This document shows positions 33,270 to 44,764 of a DNA stretch of 64,000 nucleotides, piece after piece. The stretch comes from Cryptomeria japonica. Lineage: Eukaryota > Streptophyta > Pinopsida > Cupressales > Cupressaceae. The DNA lies in contig NC_081412.1 in the NCBI RefSeq assembly GCF_030272615.1, positions 343,973,870 through 344,037,869 on the forward strand, in the 5' to 3' direction. The translations under genes and the position numbers were made by a program. The notes under the pieces are model-generated. The model saw only the letters and a list, made by a program, of their open reading frames with translations, had not been told where the DNA came from and did no database searches. Position 1 is the stretch's first letter. Each line of letters opens with the position of its first letter.

Positions 33270-36200
33270 CTACGAGTGCTCTGCCGATGTTTTGCTACCC
33301 TGTGTTAGTGCCTCTAAGATTTCCTTACGTAGAGATGCTAAATAGTCCAATCTTGGACTTAGTTTAGATCTCAAAAATTTTGCCTTGTTTATTATTTTCT
33401 CTTTTTCTCTTTCTAATTTGAGCAATTCTTCCTCAAAATTTGTTATCTTTTCCTCAAAAACTGATAATGTATCAGGTGAGTTAACAAAATTATCAGCAAG
33501 TTTATTGATCTCTTTCTGTACCTTGCTCATCTTTTTGTCTACATCCGTGGTCAAAAATTTTATCTTACAGGTATCTTTGTACAGATTTTTGTACTCTTTC
33601 AATAAATTGCACAGTTCTGGTAGAAGTGTGTCAAATTCCCTATTACACTTCTTTATTCCTTCCTCAAAGAATTTCTATTTCTCTTTTTCTACACTTTCCT
33701 TTATAGTTTCTACCTTTGTTTGCTCAAAATTTCCAGAAATATATTTACAAAGTGTATCCAACTCGCCTAAAGAGTCTTTGTTGGCTATATTACAATTGGG
33801 AGCTATTGATTTCAAAACTGGAATTGAATCATCTATCGCTTTATAGGCTTGTGAGCTATAATCAATTATTTTCTTGATAGATTCGAGCAATACCTCTGTT
33901 ACATTTGATGGTGACCCAATAGACTGAGTGTCGGTGGAAGTGACCATGCTGGTATTGACCTCTGGTAGGTTTGTTTGTGTCTCCATCTCTTTAAGCACAA
34001 TTTTTCTTGCATCATTTCTTACCAGTGGCATCTGTTCTGGAGCCTTTAGCTCTGTTGGTTGCTCTATTTGTGTTCCAGATTCCACCTTTTTCTCTGAATC
34101 TGCTGCCGGTTGCTCTTTGTTTCCTGTTGCCAGTTGCTCTTTGTTATCAGATTTATCTGTGGTATCCTTATCTACCACTATGTTGATTTTTTGAGTATCA
34201 ACATTCACAGTATATAGGACTTCAGGATTAGGATTATTATCCTCTGTGTCCATGCTCTCAACTGTCGGTTGATCTTGTGCAGTTGTTGTTTTTACCAGTA
34301 GAGTATTTAAAGGAGGTGGGGGTAAGTTGTCTCTAATCTTGATACTTGGTGGTTCACCAACTTTACCTTTCCCTTTGTCCTTTTGATATACCAGAATGGG
34401 CTTGGGATTCCTATATTCTTCTTGTTTTTCTTTTTCAACAAAGAATATATCCCAACCATTTTTCATTTCCTCTGAAACTTCTGTAACTCTACTTGCCATT
34501 AGTGAAATTTGCCGGTGTGCAGTGGAAAAAACAGTCCAGTTGGCCTGAGCTATCAAATCATCAATTTCCTTAGGTGAGTTGACCGGGTATACTGCAAGTA
34601 ATTTTTCTATATTAATTTTCTTATCCAACTCAACTATTCCTTGCCTTCTGGCCTCAAGTCTTTTATATAATTCATCAGGAATTTCATTTAGGACTTGCAT
34701 CAAAAACTTTTTATACATGTCCATGTGTAATATAACACTTTCCTCGACTTGTCCTTTCTCATCATCTGATAGGGTGTCATAGATTTTCCCTATGTTTTTC
34801 AATTTACCTTCCTCTGTGATCTCATTCAGTAATATGTCAAAAGGGGCCAAGTCAGTGTTTTTCTTCTTCTTCTTTTTGGGGGTCAGCTTTTTCTTAGGTG
34901 TGGCTTTCTTGGCTGGAGACCTTACAGCTTGTTGCTTATGTCTTATCCTTCTAGGTGAAGGAGTAGATACCGGTGAGGGGTCCCTTTTCCTAACAACTCT
35001 TTTGAAAGTTGTTAGCATATCTCCTTCTGAGGAGGTATCTACTGGTGATAGATGAGTTTCAGGCTGTTGGGCTGCCAACTCTTCTTCTGTTATGCTGGTT
35101 TTCTTTAATACATCATCTTTTATGGCTTTTGCTTGCCTGGTTCCTTTCCTCACAACTGCCTCAACTTTCTTTACTCTCTTTTTAGATTGAATTTGACTTT
35201 CGATGGTCTCAGCACTACCAAATACTTCTTCCTTTGGTTAATTGAGGGCTTCCAGAAGTTCTTTGGCATAAGTTTCCACTATGTGGTCATCTATTTCATA
35301 CCCCATCTCTATAACCCAGATTGTTCTTGGGATGACTGCTTCAATCCAGATCTCATCCTTTTTTATTACAAAACATATGTCATCCTTGTATTTGTTGACA
35401 ATTTCCTGTGATAGTCTGATTCTTTTATTCATTTTGGCCTTTAGTGCTTGAAAATACTCATTGATATTCTTTTCTCTGTTTTCACCCATGTTGTTGAATA
35501 AGTCAGATAATTATTTTCCTACCGGTATGTCAAATCCAAAATCCTTGTTGCCTATACCAGGAGCCTGTTTGATTATATGTAGCATTAAACATACAAGTAG
35601 ATTTCCAAATCTAAAGGTTCCTTTCTTATCCTTCTTGATTTTTGCCAAATTGTCAATTAACTCATCTTTTAACCATTCACAGATATCAATTTTTACATTG
35701 TCCTTAACCATGTCATAAGCACTTTTTATGCATAAACTAGAAACAGAGTTAAGCCTATTTGCAGGAGTTCCTTTGTAACCTAGAATCATGCTAATGAATC
35801 TCACATTTGTATCAGTCACATCATTAACCCTCAATGATCTTTTGTCAGATGTTGCACCAGTTAATTTCATTACTAGGTCATTGGAGACCTTCTTGGTTTT
35901 GTCGGGTCTGGTACCGGTGGAAGCTAACCCTGTTACTGCTTTCATAGCTACCTTTGTAATTTTATGCACTGAGTCAAGACAAAAGAATGAGCCATGTACC
36001 CTGCTAAGAACTATCCTAACCACTTCCTTGGGAAATTCAGGAATGCAGAGGATTTCAGTGAATCCTAGGGTTTCAACAATTTTATGTTCAGGTTTCACAT
36101 TTCTGGCATTGTCACATATAACAGATTTATACATGTTTTTGATTTCTTCATCACCTAATTCCTCTATGTTGCAATGAATATACATTCTAGGGTCTTCTGC

Positions 36201-36353
36201 ATAAACAACACCCTTTGGAATTTGGGAAAAAGCACCTGTGTTGTCATCTTTCTTAGCTATCTCGGGAACTAGCTCAAACACGGGCCTAGATCATTTTATA
36301 ACCTTGACTACTGTAGGGTTTGCTATGAATTTAGGTGCAAAGGAGGATGCCAT
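33270..36353 (-). pseudogene. 1027-codon gene replacing pol in Copia-6, with in-frame stops
   Basis: From ATG 36353 (MASSFAPKFIANPTVV) one register runs to 33270. It is broken by TGA near 36293 (probably Trp), TAA 35511, TAA 35238 and TAG 33675. Residues about 1-280 are globular and helical, ending with ICEWLKDELIDNLAKIKKDK, then GTFRFGNLLVCLML, the same TFRF pattern as in 3855-5510. A second helical part (35489-35238) follows. The middle (35153-33675) is Pro/Ser/Thr-rich with a strongly basic run (SPAKKATPKKKLTPKKKK, possibly nuclear targeting). The C-terminal 300 residues are coiled coil. It may be related to Sirevirus env-like or Transposase_32-type ORFs, but that is inference. No enzyme motif was seen. 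Confidence 0.65.
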
Positions 36354-36599
36354 GATGATAAATACTTTTTTTTGCCTTTGGATGGATTGATTGCTGAAGT
36401 GCTTTGCCTCTTTGCTCGGAATGCCTTAGCTCAGAAATCTTCGCGCTCTCTGAAAGTTTGAATTCATGGTGAAATGAAATGGAGCCAAAAACCTTATTTT
36501 ATAAAGTCTTTTTTGCTACCTACCACATTAATTGTTTGCCGGCAATGGATTAACTCAACTTTATTTGCTGGTAATGAAGGATTTTCAACTTCTTTTCTC

Positions 36600-36947
36600 T
36601 AACCGAGGGAATAATAGCACATGTGTCATTAAATTGCCAAACCCTCAAGATAATTTTCTTCAATTTGATGAAGAACATCCTGTCGGTGGAGCATTGCTCT
36701 ATCCTGCTGGTGGAGCATCATATTGTCCTACCAGTGAAGCATTTGTTGGTTCTACCGGTGGAGGAGTAACCCCAATATTTAGATCACCTTTTCTAATCCA
36801 TTGCTTTGAAAATTCTTGCTTAACCTCTTCAACCTTTTCTTTACCTTTCAAGCTAGTACTTTTGTTATCTACTGGTGTACCTTTACTTCTACAGAATTTA
36901 GCAATATGACTAATCTTGTTACATGCATAACAAGTTACATTATTTTT
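36600..36947 (-). pseudogene. Read-on tail of the Copia-6 zinc-knuckle ORF
   Basis: In frame after the TAG are the fourth zinc knuckle, a Lys/Glu-rich stretch (SLKGKEKVEEVKQEFSKQW) and then short Pro/Ala repeats encoded by a ~30-bp tandem repeat (GGTGGAGCAT variants, about 36680-36772) with further stops. It is probably the original C-terminus of the protein. Confidence 0.55.
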
Positions 36948-37817
36948 CTAAATAGCTTTCCCATAACCTATGCCAGTTTGTGTTCTGCATTTATTTGATA
37001 AATGACCAAATCTTCCACAAACATAACATCTTACATTCATTCTGCAATTTTCAGAGTTATGACCAATTTTGTTGCATTTGGTACATTGACCGGTGGGAGG
37101 ATTGATGTTCTGATAATTCCTAGATCTACATTCATTTGCCCTATGACCATATTTATTACAGTTAAAGCATTTTCCATTGAATTTGTAAGTATTAGAGGGT
37201 CTTACCGGTTTGCTTTGATCCTGGGTATTTGCAGTACCAGAGCTTTCTCCAACTTCAAATCCAACTCCAAAAGTGTCACCTTTGGGTTTTTGATTCTTCA
37301 ATAAGGTACCAAGTTCTTCTAAGCTTTTCTTGAATTTTTCTTTGTGTTGATTTGCAGTTTCCAATTCCCTTTCCAAGATCTCTTTTTGTCTCATTAGTTC
37401 ATTCGAGTCATTTTGAGTATGCATCAGATCTGTCTTCAACATGTCATTTTCATAGCTAAGTCTTGTGTTCTCATTTGTTGCATCACTTAGTCTTCTGGTC
37501 AATTCTTCTTCATTCTTCTTTTTGTCCTCAATCTCTTTGCAAAATCTCATAGTCATATCCTGCATTTCATTTTTTGTTGTCATGATCTCTTGTTTCAATT
37601 TGCTTATCATATCATTTAGTGATTCCTTTTCATCATTTTCTTTTTGCAATTTTTCACAAAGTTCTCTTCTCTTGTTTCTTGTAACAGTAAGATTTTCTTG
37701 AAGTGCTTGAATAATGTCCTGAGCTGCTTTTAAATCATCTTCTAATTTGATATTTTTCAACTTCTCTGCATCATAGTCTGTAAGAGCTCCTTCATGTTGC
37801 TTCATCAGATTTTCCAT
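36948..37817 (-). CDS. Gag-like coiled-coil protein with CCHC zinc knuckles
   Basis: I place the start at ATG 37817, because the open frame upstream runs through the primer site into the LTR. Residues about 1-180 form a long coiled coil rich in Lys/Glu/Leu (such as LCEKLQKENDEKESLNDMIS). Then comes the LEELGTLLKNQKPKGD and GVGFEVGESSG linker typical of plant copia gag. Three zinc knuckles follow: CFNCNKYGHRANEC, CTKCNKIGHNSENC and CYVCGRFGHLSNKC. The frame ends at a TAG (36948), but a fourth knuckle, CYACNKISHIAKFC, follows in the same frame at about 36945-36890, so the TAG probably replaced a codon. The N-terminal UBN2 gag domain is absent. Role: probably RNA binding and particle packaging. 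Confidence 0.8.
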   Translation of the reverse strand: MENLMKQHEGALTDYDAEKLKNIKLEDDLKAAQDIIQALQENLTVTRNKRRELCEKLQKENDEKESLNDMISKLKQEIMTTKNEMQDMTMRFCKEIEDKKKNEEELTRRLSDATNENTRLSYENDMLKTDLMHTQNDSNELMRQKEILERELETANQHKEKFKKSLEELGTLLKNQKPKGDTFGVGFEVGESSGTANTQDQSKPVRPSNTYKFNGKCFNCNKYGHRANECRSRNYQNINPPTGQCTKCNKIGHNSENCRMNVRCYVCGRFGHLSNKCRTQTGIGYGKAI

Positions 37818-37874
37818 CTTTACCGGTGTCAAGATCTTCCTCAAGTTGTTAGGCTTCTGAAAATAGAGGACCAG

Positions 37875-37886
37875 GCTCTGATACGA
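37875..37886 (-). promoter_or_regulatory. Primer-binding site of Copia-6
   Basis: The minus strand reads TCGTATCAGAGC, one base different from the initiator tRNA-Met site, two bases inside the LTR. Confidence 0.85.
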
Positions 37887-37888
37887 AT

Positions 37889-38744
37889 TGTTAGGGTTCC
37901 CACAGATACTGAGAGGGGGGGGTGAATCAGTATTTGACCGGTAATGAAATTTTCTTAAAACTAAATATGCAGAATATAAAGTAACAATATACCGGTATGC
38001 AAGAATTAATGCAAATAACAGAATCAAAAGCATCCATATGAAAAGAACACCATAACACAAGATGTTTAACGAGGAAACCCGGTGTGGGAAAAACCTCGGT
38101 GGGATTTGTGACCCACAATATTCACTTATTGACCAATAAGAGAATATTACTTATAATAGGGGCCTACACATGCAGGAAGGCCAACTGCCTAGAGCTCACT
38201 GCACAATAAGAAGTCACACTAACTTACAATGAGGATTTACAAAAATCCAATATCTTGTACTGCTTTACAATAGCATCTTCAATGCCAGATTCAGTACCGG
38301 TTCTTGCTCTATTCTTTACATATACCCTTGACCTACAATTCACACATTAGGTCTGCCTTATAATTTATTTATTGCTTTCTATCCATATCCTACAAATGAC
38401 TACAATGATCTCTTTTATATACAAGAGTCATTTTACAATTTACCAAGTCATCTTACAATAATAAACAAAATATTACATATCAAAAATCCTATCGGCCTCT
38501 GTGCCGGTGTAGATTGATTTTTTTGATGCCGGAGCACTATTTTGTTTGAGTAATGCTTTGCTGATATAATGTCTTGCCGGTGCCATAGGATTGTAAGGTT
38601 GCCTGAGTAATGCTTTGCTGGTGCCATAGGATTGCAAGGTTGCTTGAGTAATGCTTTTCCAGTGCCATAGGATTGCAAGGTTGCCATCAATGACAAAACC
38701 TTCAATCACACACAATGTCTCATTGGAGTGTCCATATGCCAACA
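37889..38744 (-). repeat. Copia-6 5' LTR
   Basis: 856 bp, starting TGTTAGGGTTCCCACAGATA and ending TATGCCAACA. It has three copies of the ~42-bp subrepeat at 38574-38691, a G-tract beside GTGAATCAGT near 37912, and the GGAAACCCGGTGTGGGAAAA module near 38075. Confidence 0.92.
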
Positions 38745-39639
38745 CTGGTTTTATGCAAGGAGTTTACTTCATTTGAAGAGTGGGAGTTTGAAGAAGATGA
38801 AAAAGATTATGCTAAAAGCGGTTGTCCTGATCTTCCGAGGGATTTCTATAAAATTGATCTAGAAACATTTATTACTAGTAAATGTGAGGATGATTTCCTT
38901 TTTCATGTCACGAATATTGATATTGAATATGAGAATGTGAAGTTTATTGATATTGACCAAGGTTCTGAAATAGATGAAGGAGATTGTTGTCTTGTTGCCC
39001 CACATGACATTTTGAAGCCAGAATGGGATATTTTTGTGTTACATGAATATATCATTGTTGAAAGGGTAAATGATGATGTTTTTTCATCATGCAATGATTT
39101 GAATGTACACATAGTTGATCAAGACACTGACCACAATAATAAAAAATGGAAGTGAATTAGAATGGTTTTCAGGTATTGATTGTTCAGGTATGGATGTTTG
39201 TAAAATTGTTACCATATTGGATGAGCCAGCATATGAGAGATTTCCCTTTGACCTTTATAATGAGTTTGCACCATGTTTGAAAAAATGCTTTAGTGATAAG
39301 CATGTTATAGGGGTGCAAACAGATGAAGAAAGCAGATTTTATGATGATAGTTGCATGACAGAGTATGAAGTTTTTGAATTCTCTTCTCAGCTTGTTGAGG
39401 CAGACATGAAACCTATTGAATGTGGTTATCAACTCATCTCTATTTTGGATAGTGAGTTTGGGTTTTGTATATGTCATGCAAAGCTAGATGGAAATATTCA
39501 GATGAATGGACATTGCACTCAAATAAAGGTTTTATATAACATGTTGAGGAAGAAAAAAATATATAGTTATGATTCTCTAGATTGTTCAAAATGCAACATG
39601 ATCATAACTATATTTTTGACAGAGGAAAGTACTGGTTGA
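38745..39639 (+). pseudogene. Acidic ORF of the gypsy element, second part
   Basis: This continues the acidic frame interrupted by Copia-6. The first frame (to 39155) has FEEWEFEEDEKDYAKSG and CEDDFLFHVTNIDIEYENVK. A frameshift in an A-run near 39145 leads to the second frame (to 39639), with EWFSGIDCSGMDVCKIV and YDDSCMTEYEVFEFSSQL, then Cys-rich C-terminal turns. No reverse transcriptase, protease or integrase motif is present. Its position, between gag and the 3' LTR where pol should be, makes it a candidate element-specific gene. Homology is unknown. Confidence 0.45.
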
Positions 39640-39963
39640 CATTGGCAAATGGCATTGGGCCATCATATGTAGTTTGATCCCGCAGGCCACAAATAATTTG
39701 GGGTAGAGTAAGTTTTTCTGACTCTATGCCCAATAGAATTATAAATAAATTACCTCTTAAATTGCTTGTTCATGGATAGTTTTTTGAGGTATGTTATCCA
39801 TGAGCATTAGTTAGGGTTGCTTCGGTAGTGTACTTTCCTTTCTGTTGGAGTTTCCCTATCTAGGTAATTTCCTTTTGGTCTGCCCTGTAGTTGGTCTGCT
39901 TCACTCAAAGATTCTAGTACCTCGCCTTATTCCTGTGAAATAAGCATCCCCAACTAGAGCCAC
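39640..39963. other. Gypsy 3' untranslated region
   Basis: About 320 bp before the 3' LTR. The bases directly before TGATAGC (AACTAGAGCCAC) are not a convincing polypurine tract. Confidence 0.45.
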
Positions 39964-42900
39964 TGATAGCTCTGAAAATTGATTGCATGAAATTTTCAAT
40001 TTTTGAGCTCAAATATTGATTTTTCGGGTTTTATTTGTATCCTCTGTGAATGATCCAAAGTCTAGGGTTTAGGGTTTATCAAATTTTCATATGTTTTATG
40101 AAGAAAACCCTAGAAATTATATATTTTGTTGTTACTTTTTTCTACTTAAAGCCAAGGGTTGTTTACCATGAGCGGGACCATCCTATTTCCTAAATATTAA
40201 GTGGTGGTAAACCAGTTTACGAAAAAATAATTTTCCCTAAGTCACAAAATTTTTCCTTATGACCGGTTTCCTTTTAAATATCCATGCCCATGATTTCCCT
40301 AAGCTCAAAAGTCCTAAGTATTTTGACCATTTGCTAAAGACAGGATGTATCCAATGGTTTGCTGATAGGGAGGCTACCTAGTTTGCCATCAATTAGATTT
40401 CTTGACAGTTTGCTTTTATCCCTTCCTGGGTTCCAAGTCTACCCCTATAGACTTCTAAGTGCTTCCCTACTAGTATTTTCTTACCACATTCAATACAAGA
40501 TCATAAAGAAGCTTGTTCTCCATGCTCCTAGATTCTGTCACAATGAGTTGCAGAGGTGTAGGACTACCCTTTCTTACTTGCAGTATATAAAGTCATCATA
40601 CTGTCTGATTTTGCAATCAGACTTCTACACGAGTCCTCCCCTACACTTCCTCCTTTACGGTCATTGAAACCTATCTAGACTTCTTCCAAGCTCACCTAGG
40701 CTTAGTATGCAGAAATGGCAATTGCCATTTCCTAGTTTCCTCCTACTGCTACTCTACTCTTACTGTACATTTTTGGCTCTTCCTGAAGAACTCCAATGGC
40801 CATGTGGATCCCATGGTGGAGGTTCAAGATAGAGACATATTTACACTATGAATTCAAAACAAAGATACAAACAACAAAAATAAAATTTAATTACAGAACT
40901 GTAATGAAAATCTTAACAAAAACAATATAGTACAACACTCAGCGATAGAAAACCAGAAAACAGATTTGTATGTATTTCTCTTGTGTTTTTTTTTTTGTAA
41001 TATCCCACCAATCCAATGCCTTGCAATTAGAATTTTATAGCTCATCCATCCATTGCAAAACACACATGGTTACAAACTGGAGAAAATAGTTTCATAATGG
41101 GTCATCGACATAGCCACAAAACCTGCCTTTCGATGTCCATTGGTGACTTTCAAAGTTTGCACTTTTCCATCAGTTCATTGGAAAGACAACCAAACAGCTA
41201 TCTCGATCGTCCGATCTTGCTTGATCTCTCTTTTTCACTCTGCCACATGGCACCCCCTGATTGGCTCTGGGGTCCTTGTCCTGCCACCTTAGCACGACCT
41301 CACTAACTGCCCAGAATGAAACTCTTCTTTGTCATTGGGTCCCACCATGGTCGCCAAGTCATGGGGAATAAACTTTGTACATCTCACCATAGTGGTATAG
41401 AGACAATCATCTGATCATCCTGGACTTGCTCACTCGTTAACTTGCCTAAGCTTCTTTTTTGTCAAGCCCCACCTTGGTCGCCAAGTCACAAGAGATAAAC
41501 TTTGTGCATCTTTCTATAGTGGTATAGCGATAGTCGTTGATCCACCTTCAACCTGCACAGTTGTTAATTTGCCTCATTTTTTTTTGCATGTGCTTTGTCT
41601 CCAAGTCTTGAGGATTATTTGGCAACCATCTTCCCATTGCGGTATAGCGACTGTTGTAGGATCATCAGCGATCACTGTCTGAGTATAGGTCAAGTTAATC
41701 ATCAGAGAAACTTGAAACTGCTCCTCTGATACCTGATTACAATACTCCAATCACTGACGACTTATCAGGTCATCGAGGTAAGTGTGAACCACTCCAAACT
41801 CTTACAAACTCATCGGGGTAAGACTTGTCGATTGGGGGTAGGTCTTGCCAATAAGAAAATTTTAAAAACATTAATTAAACAACCATACAAATGAACTAGA
41901 GCTAGTCCTTATGTATTTACACGACCACTGGAATGTCTCACAAGCCAAAAATTGGTTAAGGGCATTTCAACCCTTAGGTGCTCCTACACCATTTGCACTT
42001 CCCTGTGTTAAAAGATATGAGGGTTTTAAAGACTGTGACACCGCGTGATTGTACCATGTGTTCTCAGCAAAAACCAGTGATGTTGGCAGTATAACTGGTT
42101 GAAGCATTGTGTTACCGGTTCTCAGGTGATAAAGGTTGGTCTACTAATAGTCCCATCAATTTGCAGGTTTTCAAAATGAACAAAGATGTTTTATCTTTAG
42201 GTAAAATTTTCTCAGTTTTTAATTCTGGAGGAGTTAACAAGCATTATAGAAAGTAGTAAAGTTTGAACATATCCGACGGACCCCATATTCCCGCAATGGA
42301 AGTTGCAAGGAGGTTACGGACCATAGCATCACGAGATGATGCCACATGTCCCAGGATGACCAGAAAGAACTATGGTGGGGTCGCTGATAGAGTTTGATTG
42401 AAAGATGATATGGCATTGTTTAGTTAGAATTTGGTGGGTCTATCAATATAGATGGAAAGTCAAGTGTTGAGTCGACAATTAATGACCGTTAGATTTGCCA
42501 AGCTGGGTAAGATCTTTGGTTGAGTTTCAAATGAGAAGTTAGGAGAGATTTTGGAGGCAACGGTCATAGCTCATAGGAAAAAAGGATAGAATGAATGAGA
42601 CACAGACTTTTTGACTCAAGATTGATTAGACAATCAAAGATGATAGCTCAGAGATATGAAAGGATCAAGAAAAGCTTCAGGTTTAGATATCATGGATTAT
42701 GAGTTTTCTGATAAACTCATAGATTTGCCTATTGACAGGAATCTTGAAGAAGGAGACTATACATTGAGAAAGGAATAAGATCATAATAAAATCATTCATA
42801 TAAGGTGAACACATGTAGGTGGAAATGGAGTGATGGCCTAGAAAATGGCATTGTCTTGAGTTGTAGGCATTTTTGTTGAAATCCATAGCTGACAAGTTGA

Positions 42901-44764
42901 GTAGAAGATATCAGGAGGATGATTCTTCACATGGATTAGCACCGCCACATTGAAAGTTCTGATTATAAATTCACTAGGCAGATGATAGAATGGGTAGAAA
43001 CAAATATAAGCTTCTTCATTTTTCTGATAATAGTTCTTCATCAGTGAGAGGATGGTATTTGAAAAAAATTATGAATGGAGTCATTGCATATTTTGTGACA
43101 CTGGACAGATGTTTTTTCTCTAGTATGAGGTTGCTCATTGTCAGAGGGGTTGTGAAAGATCAGAGGATTGTTAGAGGGGGTGTGAAAGCCTTTTCTTATC
43201 ACAAAAATCCATGCAAGATGTATCCTCTTCTCTTACTCTGCATTTCATTGAGTGTTCCAAGAAGGAGCTCACAAGGAGCTGAAAGAAGGATTTGTTCAAG
43301 GGAGGATTGGCAGCTAGTCATCTTTGTAGCAACATGGAAGCTACAATGCCTTCTCAACAAATCTTGTTTACCCCCAAGCTCCTCTTTCCATTTTCTCTGA
43401 TCTGGGGCATAAAGGCTGGATATTTTCCCCTATTTTGGTGGGAAAGTTTTATTTCATGTCGGGATCTATTTTCCTTTTCAGGAAGAGAAATGCTATGGAG
43501 AAGATTGAGCATCTAAGGGTCCATTTGGAGGTGTCTGGGTGATATTAGCATGGCTCAAGTGTTTTTGTTTCTACCAAAAATTGGTTGAAGATTTTGGTTC
43601 CACCTCATCACGGGCACCAGCATGTGGATAATGAATATTTTGTAACAGAAATGTGTACAACCTCTAGGGCTTGGTTTTGATGACAAGTGTCTTTTGGACT
43701 AAATCTTGTCGCTCCCTTATTTTTTATAAAAGGGAAATTAAGGCCATTAGTTAGGGATCCAATTTTTTTGAGAAGGATCTCTATAAAAATAGGTCTATTC
43801 TGCAAGGTTAGGTTCCATGTATTTTTAGAGAGCTAGAGGAAATAGTAGGGATTGTAATGTCATTTGGCAGAGCAAAAAATAATAGAACAGTTGCGAGTTC
43901 CCTTTTCAAGAGGTTTATTCTGTACTTGAATTTGTTGACTGTTATCTGATAAAGGACAGCTTATGATATTAATGCAAATGTATTTTCTAATATTTACTCT
44001 CTTGTGTGTGATTTTATCTTCTTTTAAGAAAATGGGATCAAGGGTTTCGTTTGTTTGTTGCATTGTTATGATGTATGTAATTTTCCATTCAATGCTTTAG
44101 TCCAAGGGGTTAATTAAAATGTTTGAATGAGATTACAGAGAAATGACTTGTCACAGGATTTGGTAAGTAGTTCAGGTGAAGGATTATAACTAGAACAATA
44201 TTGTAAGGCAGTATTGTTCTAGGCTAGACCAGTTGTTAGATGATTTTTTATCAGATTTTAGTAATGCCTTTCAAAGACTCTATAACCCAAATGAACAAGG
44301 CATTGGTATTTGCTAGTGAACGTCATTAGGTTTTTAGATTCTGGTTTATCTTCTTTATGATTTCTCAGAACAAATCTCGTAAATGTCAGAATATCATTTG
44401 CTAAGTTTTATGTATTTTCTGAAAGTTGTCCCGCTCCTTCTCATACTCCAACTTAAGGTTGAGGATCACTGAGGGATTTGCCATCCTTGATCATTCTCCC
44501 TTTTTGTTGAGTCTTTTTCATGAGATAATCTGCTTTGTTTTAAGCAAATTCCTGAGTATTGTTGTAGAGAGCGAGAAATTTATTGAAGGGATCACCCTCC
44601 TTGGTTTTGAAGAGCCTAAAGTGTAGGACTTTATGTCCTTGTTAATGTTGGTCCAAGCCTAATGGATATTGATAGTTGGAGGTGGCTCTCCATAGATATT
44701 TGGAGGAATCAGCTTGGTCTCTTCCTAGTGGCACTGTAAACCTGTCCATTTTTGGGAGCCAACA
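39964..44764 (+). repeat. Gypsy 3' LTR (copy B), interrupted
   Basis: It starts TGATAGCTCTGAAAATTG and ends GGGAGCCAACA. Without the 1634-bp insertion plus duplication it is about 3167 bp, matching copy C (3155 bp). The final ~93 bp after GATATTG match copy C but not copy A. Confidence 0.85.
40363..41991. mobile_element. 1629-bp solo LTR inserted in the gypsy 3' LTR
   Basis: It is flanked by TTTGC on both sides (40358-40362, 41992-41996). Ends are TGATAGGGAGG and CCTACACCA, i.e. TG...CA. Copies A and C lack it at this point. Inside are three degenerate ~120-bp tandem units (41339-41672), each with a GTCGCCAAGTC-like segment and GTGGTATAG. No long ORF, primer-binding site or internal repeat pair was found, as expected for a solo LTR. 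Confidence 0.8.

Larger units (their letters stand above)
32101..38744 (-). mobile_element. Copia-6: non-autonomous copia-type element with a novel long gene in place of pol
   Basis: LTRs lie at 32101-32940 (840 bp) and 37889-38744 (856 bp), plus-strand ends TGTTAG...CCAACA, nearly identical over most of their length. The flanks are CTGCT (32096-32100) and CTGGT (38745-38749), a 5-bp duplication with one mismatch. Removing the element keeps the gypsy frame open. A primer-binding site (37875-37886) and polypurine tract (32941-32955) mark the minus-strand orientation. Inside are two genes: a coiled-coil zinc-knuckle protein (36948-37817) and a 1027-codon frame (33270-36353). I see no protease DSG, integrase, FVDD or RNase H motif, so mobility must have depended on another element. 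Confidence 0.88.
23742..44764 (+). mobile_element. Ty3/gypsy-type element without pol, carrying three insertions
   Basis: The 5' LTR starts TGATAGCTCTG at 23742 and the 3' LTR ends CCAACA at 44764. The flanks are CAACT (23737-23741) and CAACC (44765-44769), a 5-bp target duplication with one mismatch. Removing the element restores a continuous copia protease frame (IIDSGC next to SHNMTG). The interior has a tRNA-type primer site near 30535, a Retrotrans_gag-like frame (30940-31687) and an acidic ORF. I find no protease, reverse transcriptase or integrase in about 2.8 kb of own interior. It therefore resembles TR-GAG or LARD-type non-autonomous elements. The insertions are 23836-27476, 32101-38744 and 40363-41991. 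Confidence 0.85.

Noticed and set aside
33385-33846. 153-codon plus-strand ORF, Ser/Phe-rich
   Set aside because: It is the reverse-strand shadow of the coiled-coil part of the Copia-6 long gene.
36948-38060. Start of the zinc-knuckle ORF at 38060
   Set aside because: The first 81 codons would read through the LTR and primer-binding site. The first Met after the primer site, at 37817, is the sensible start.
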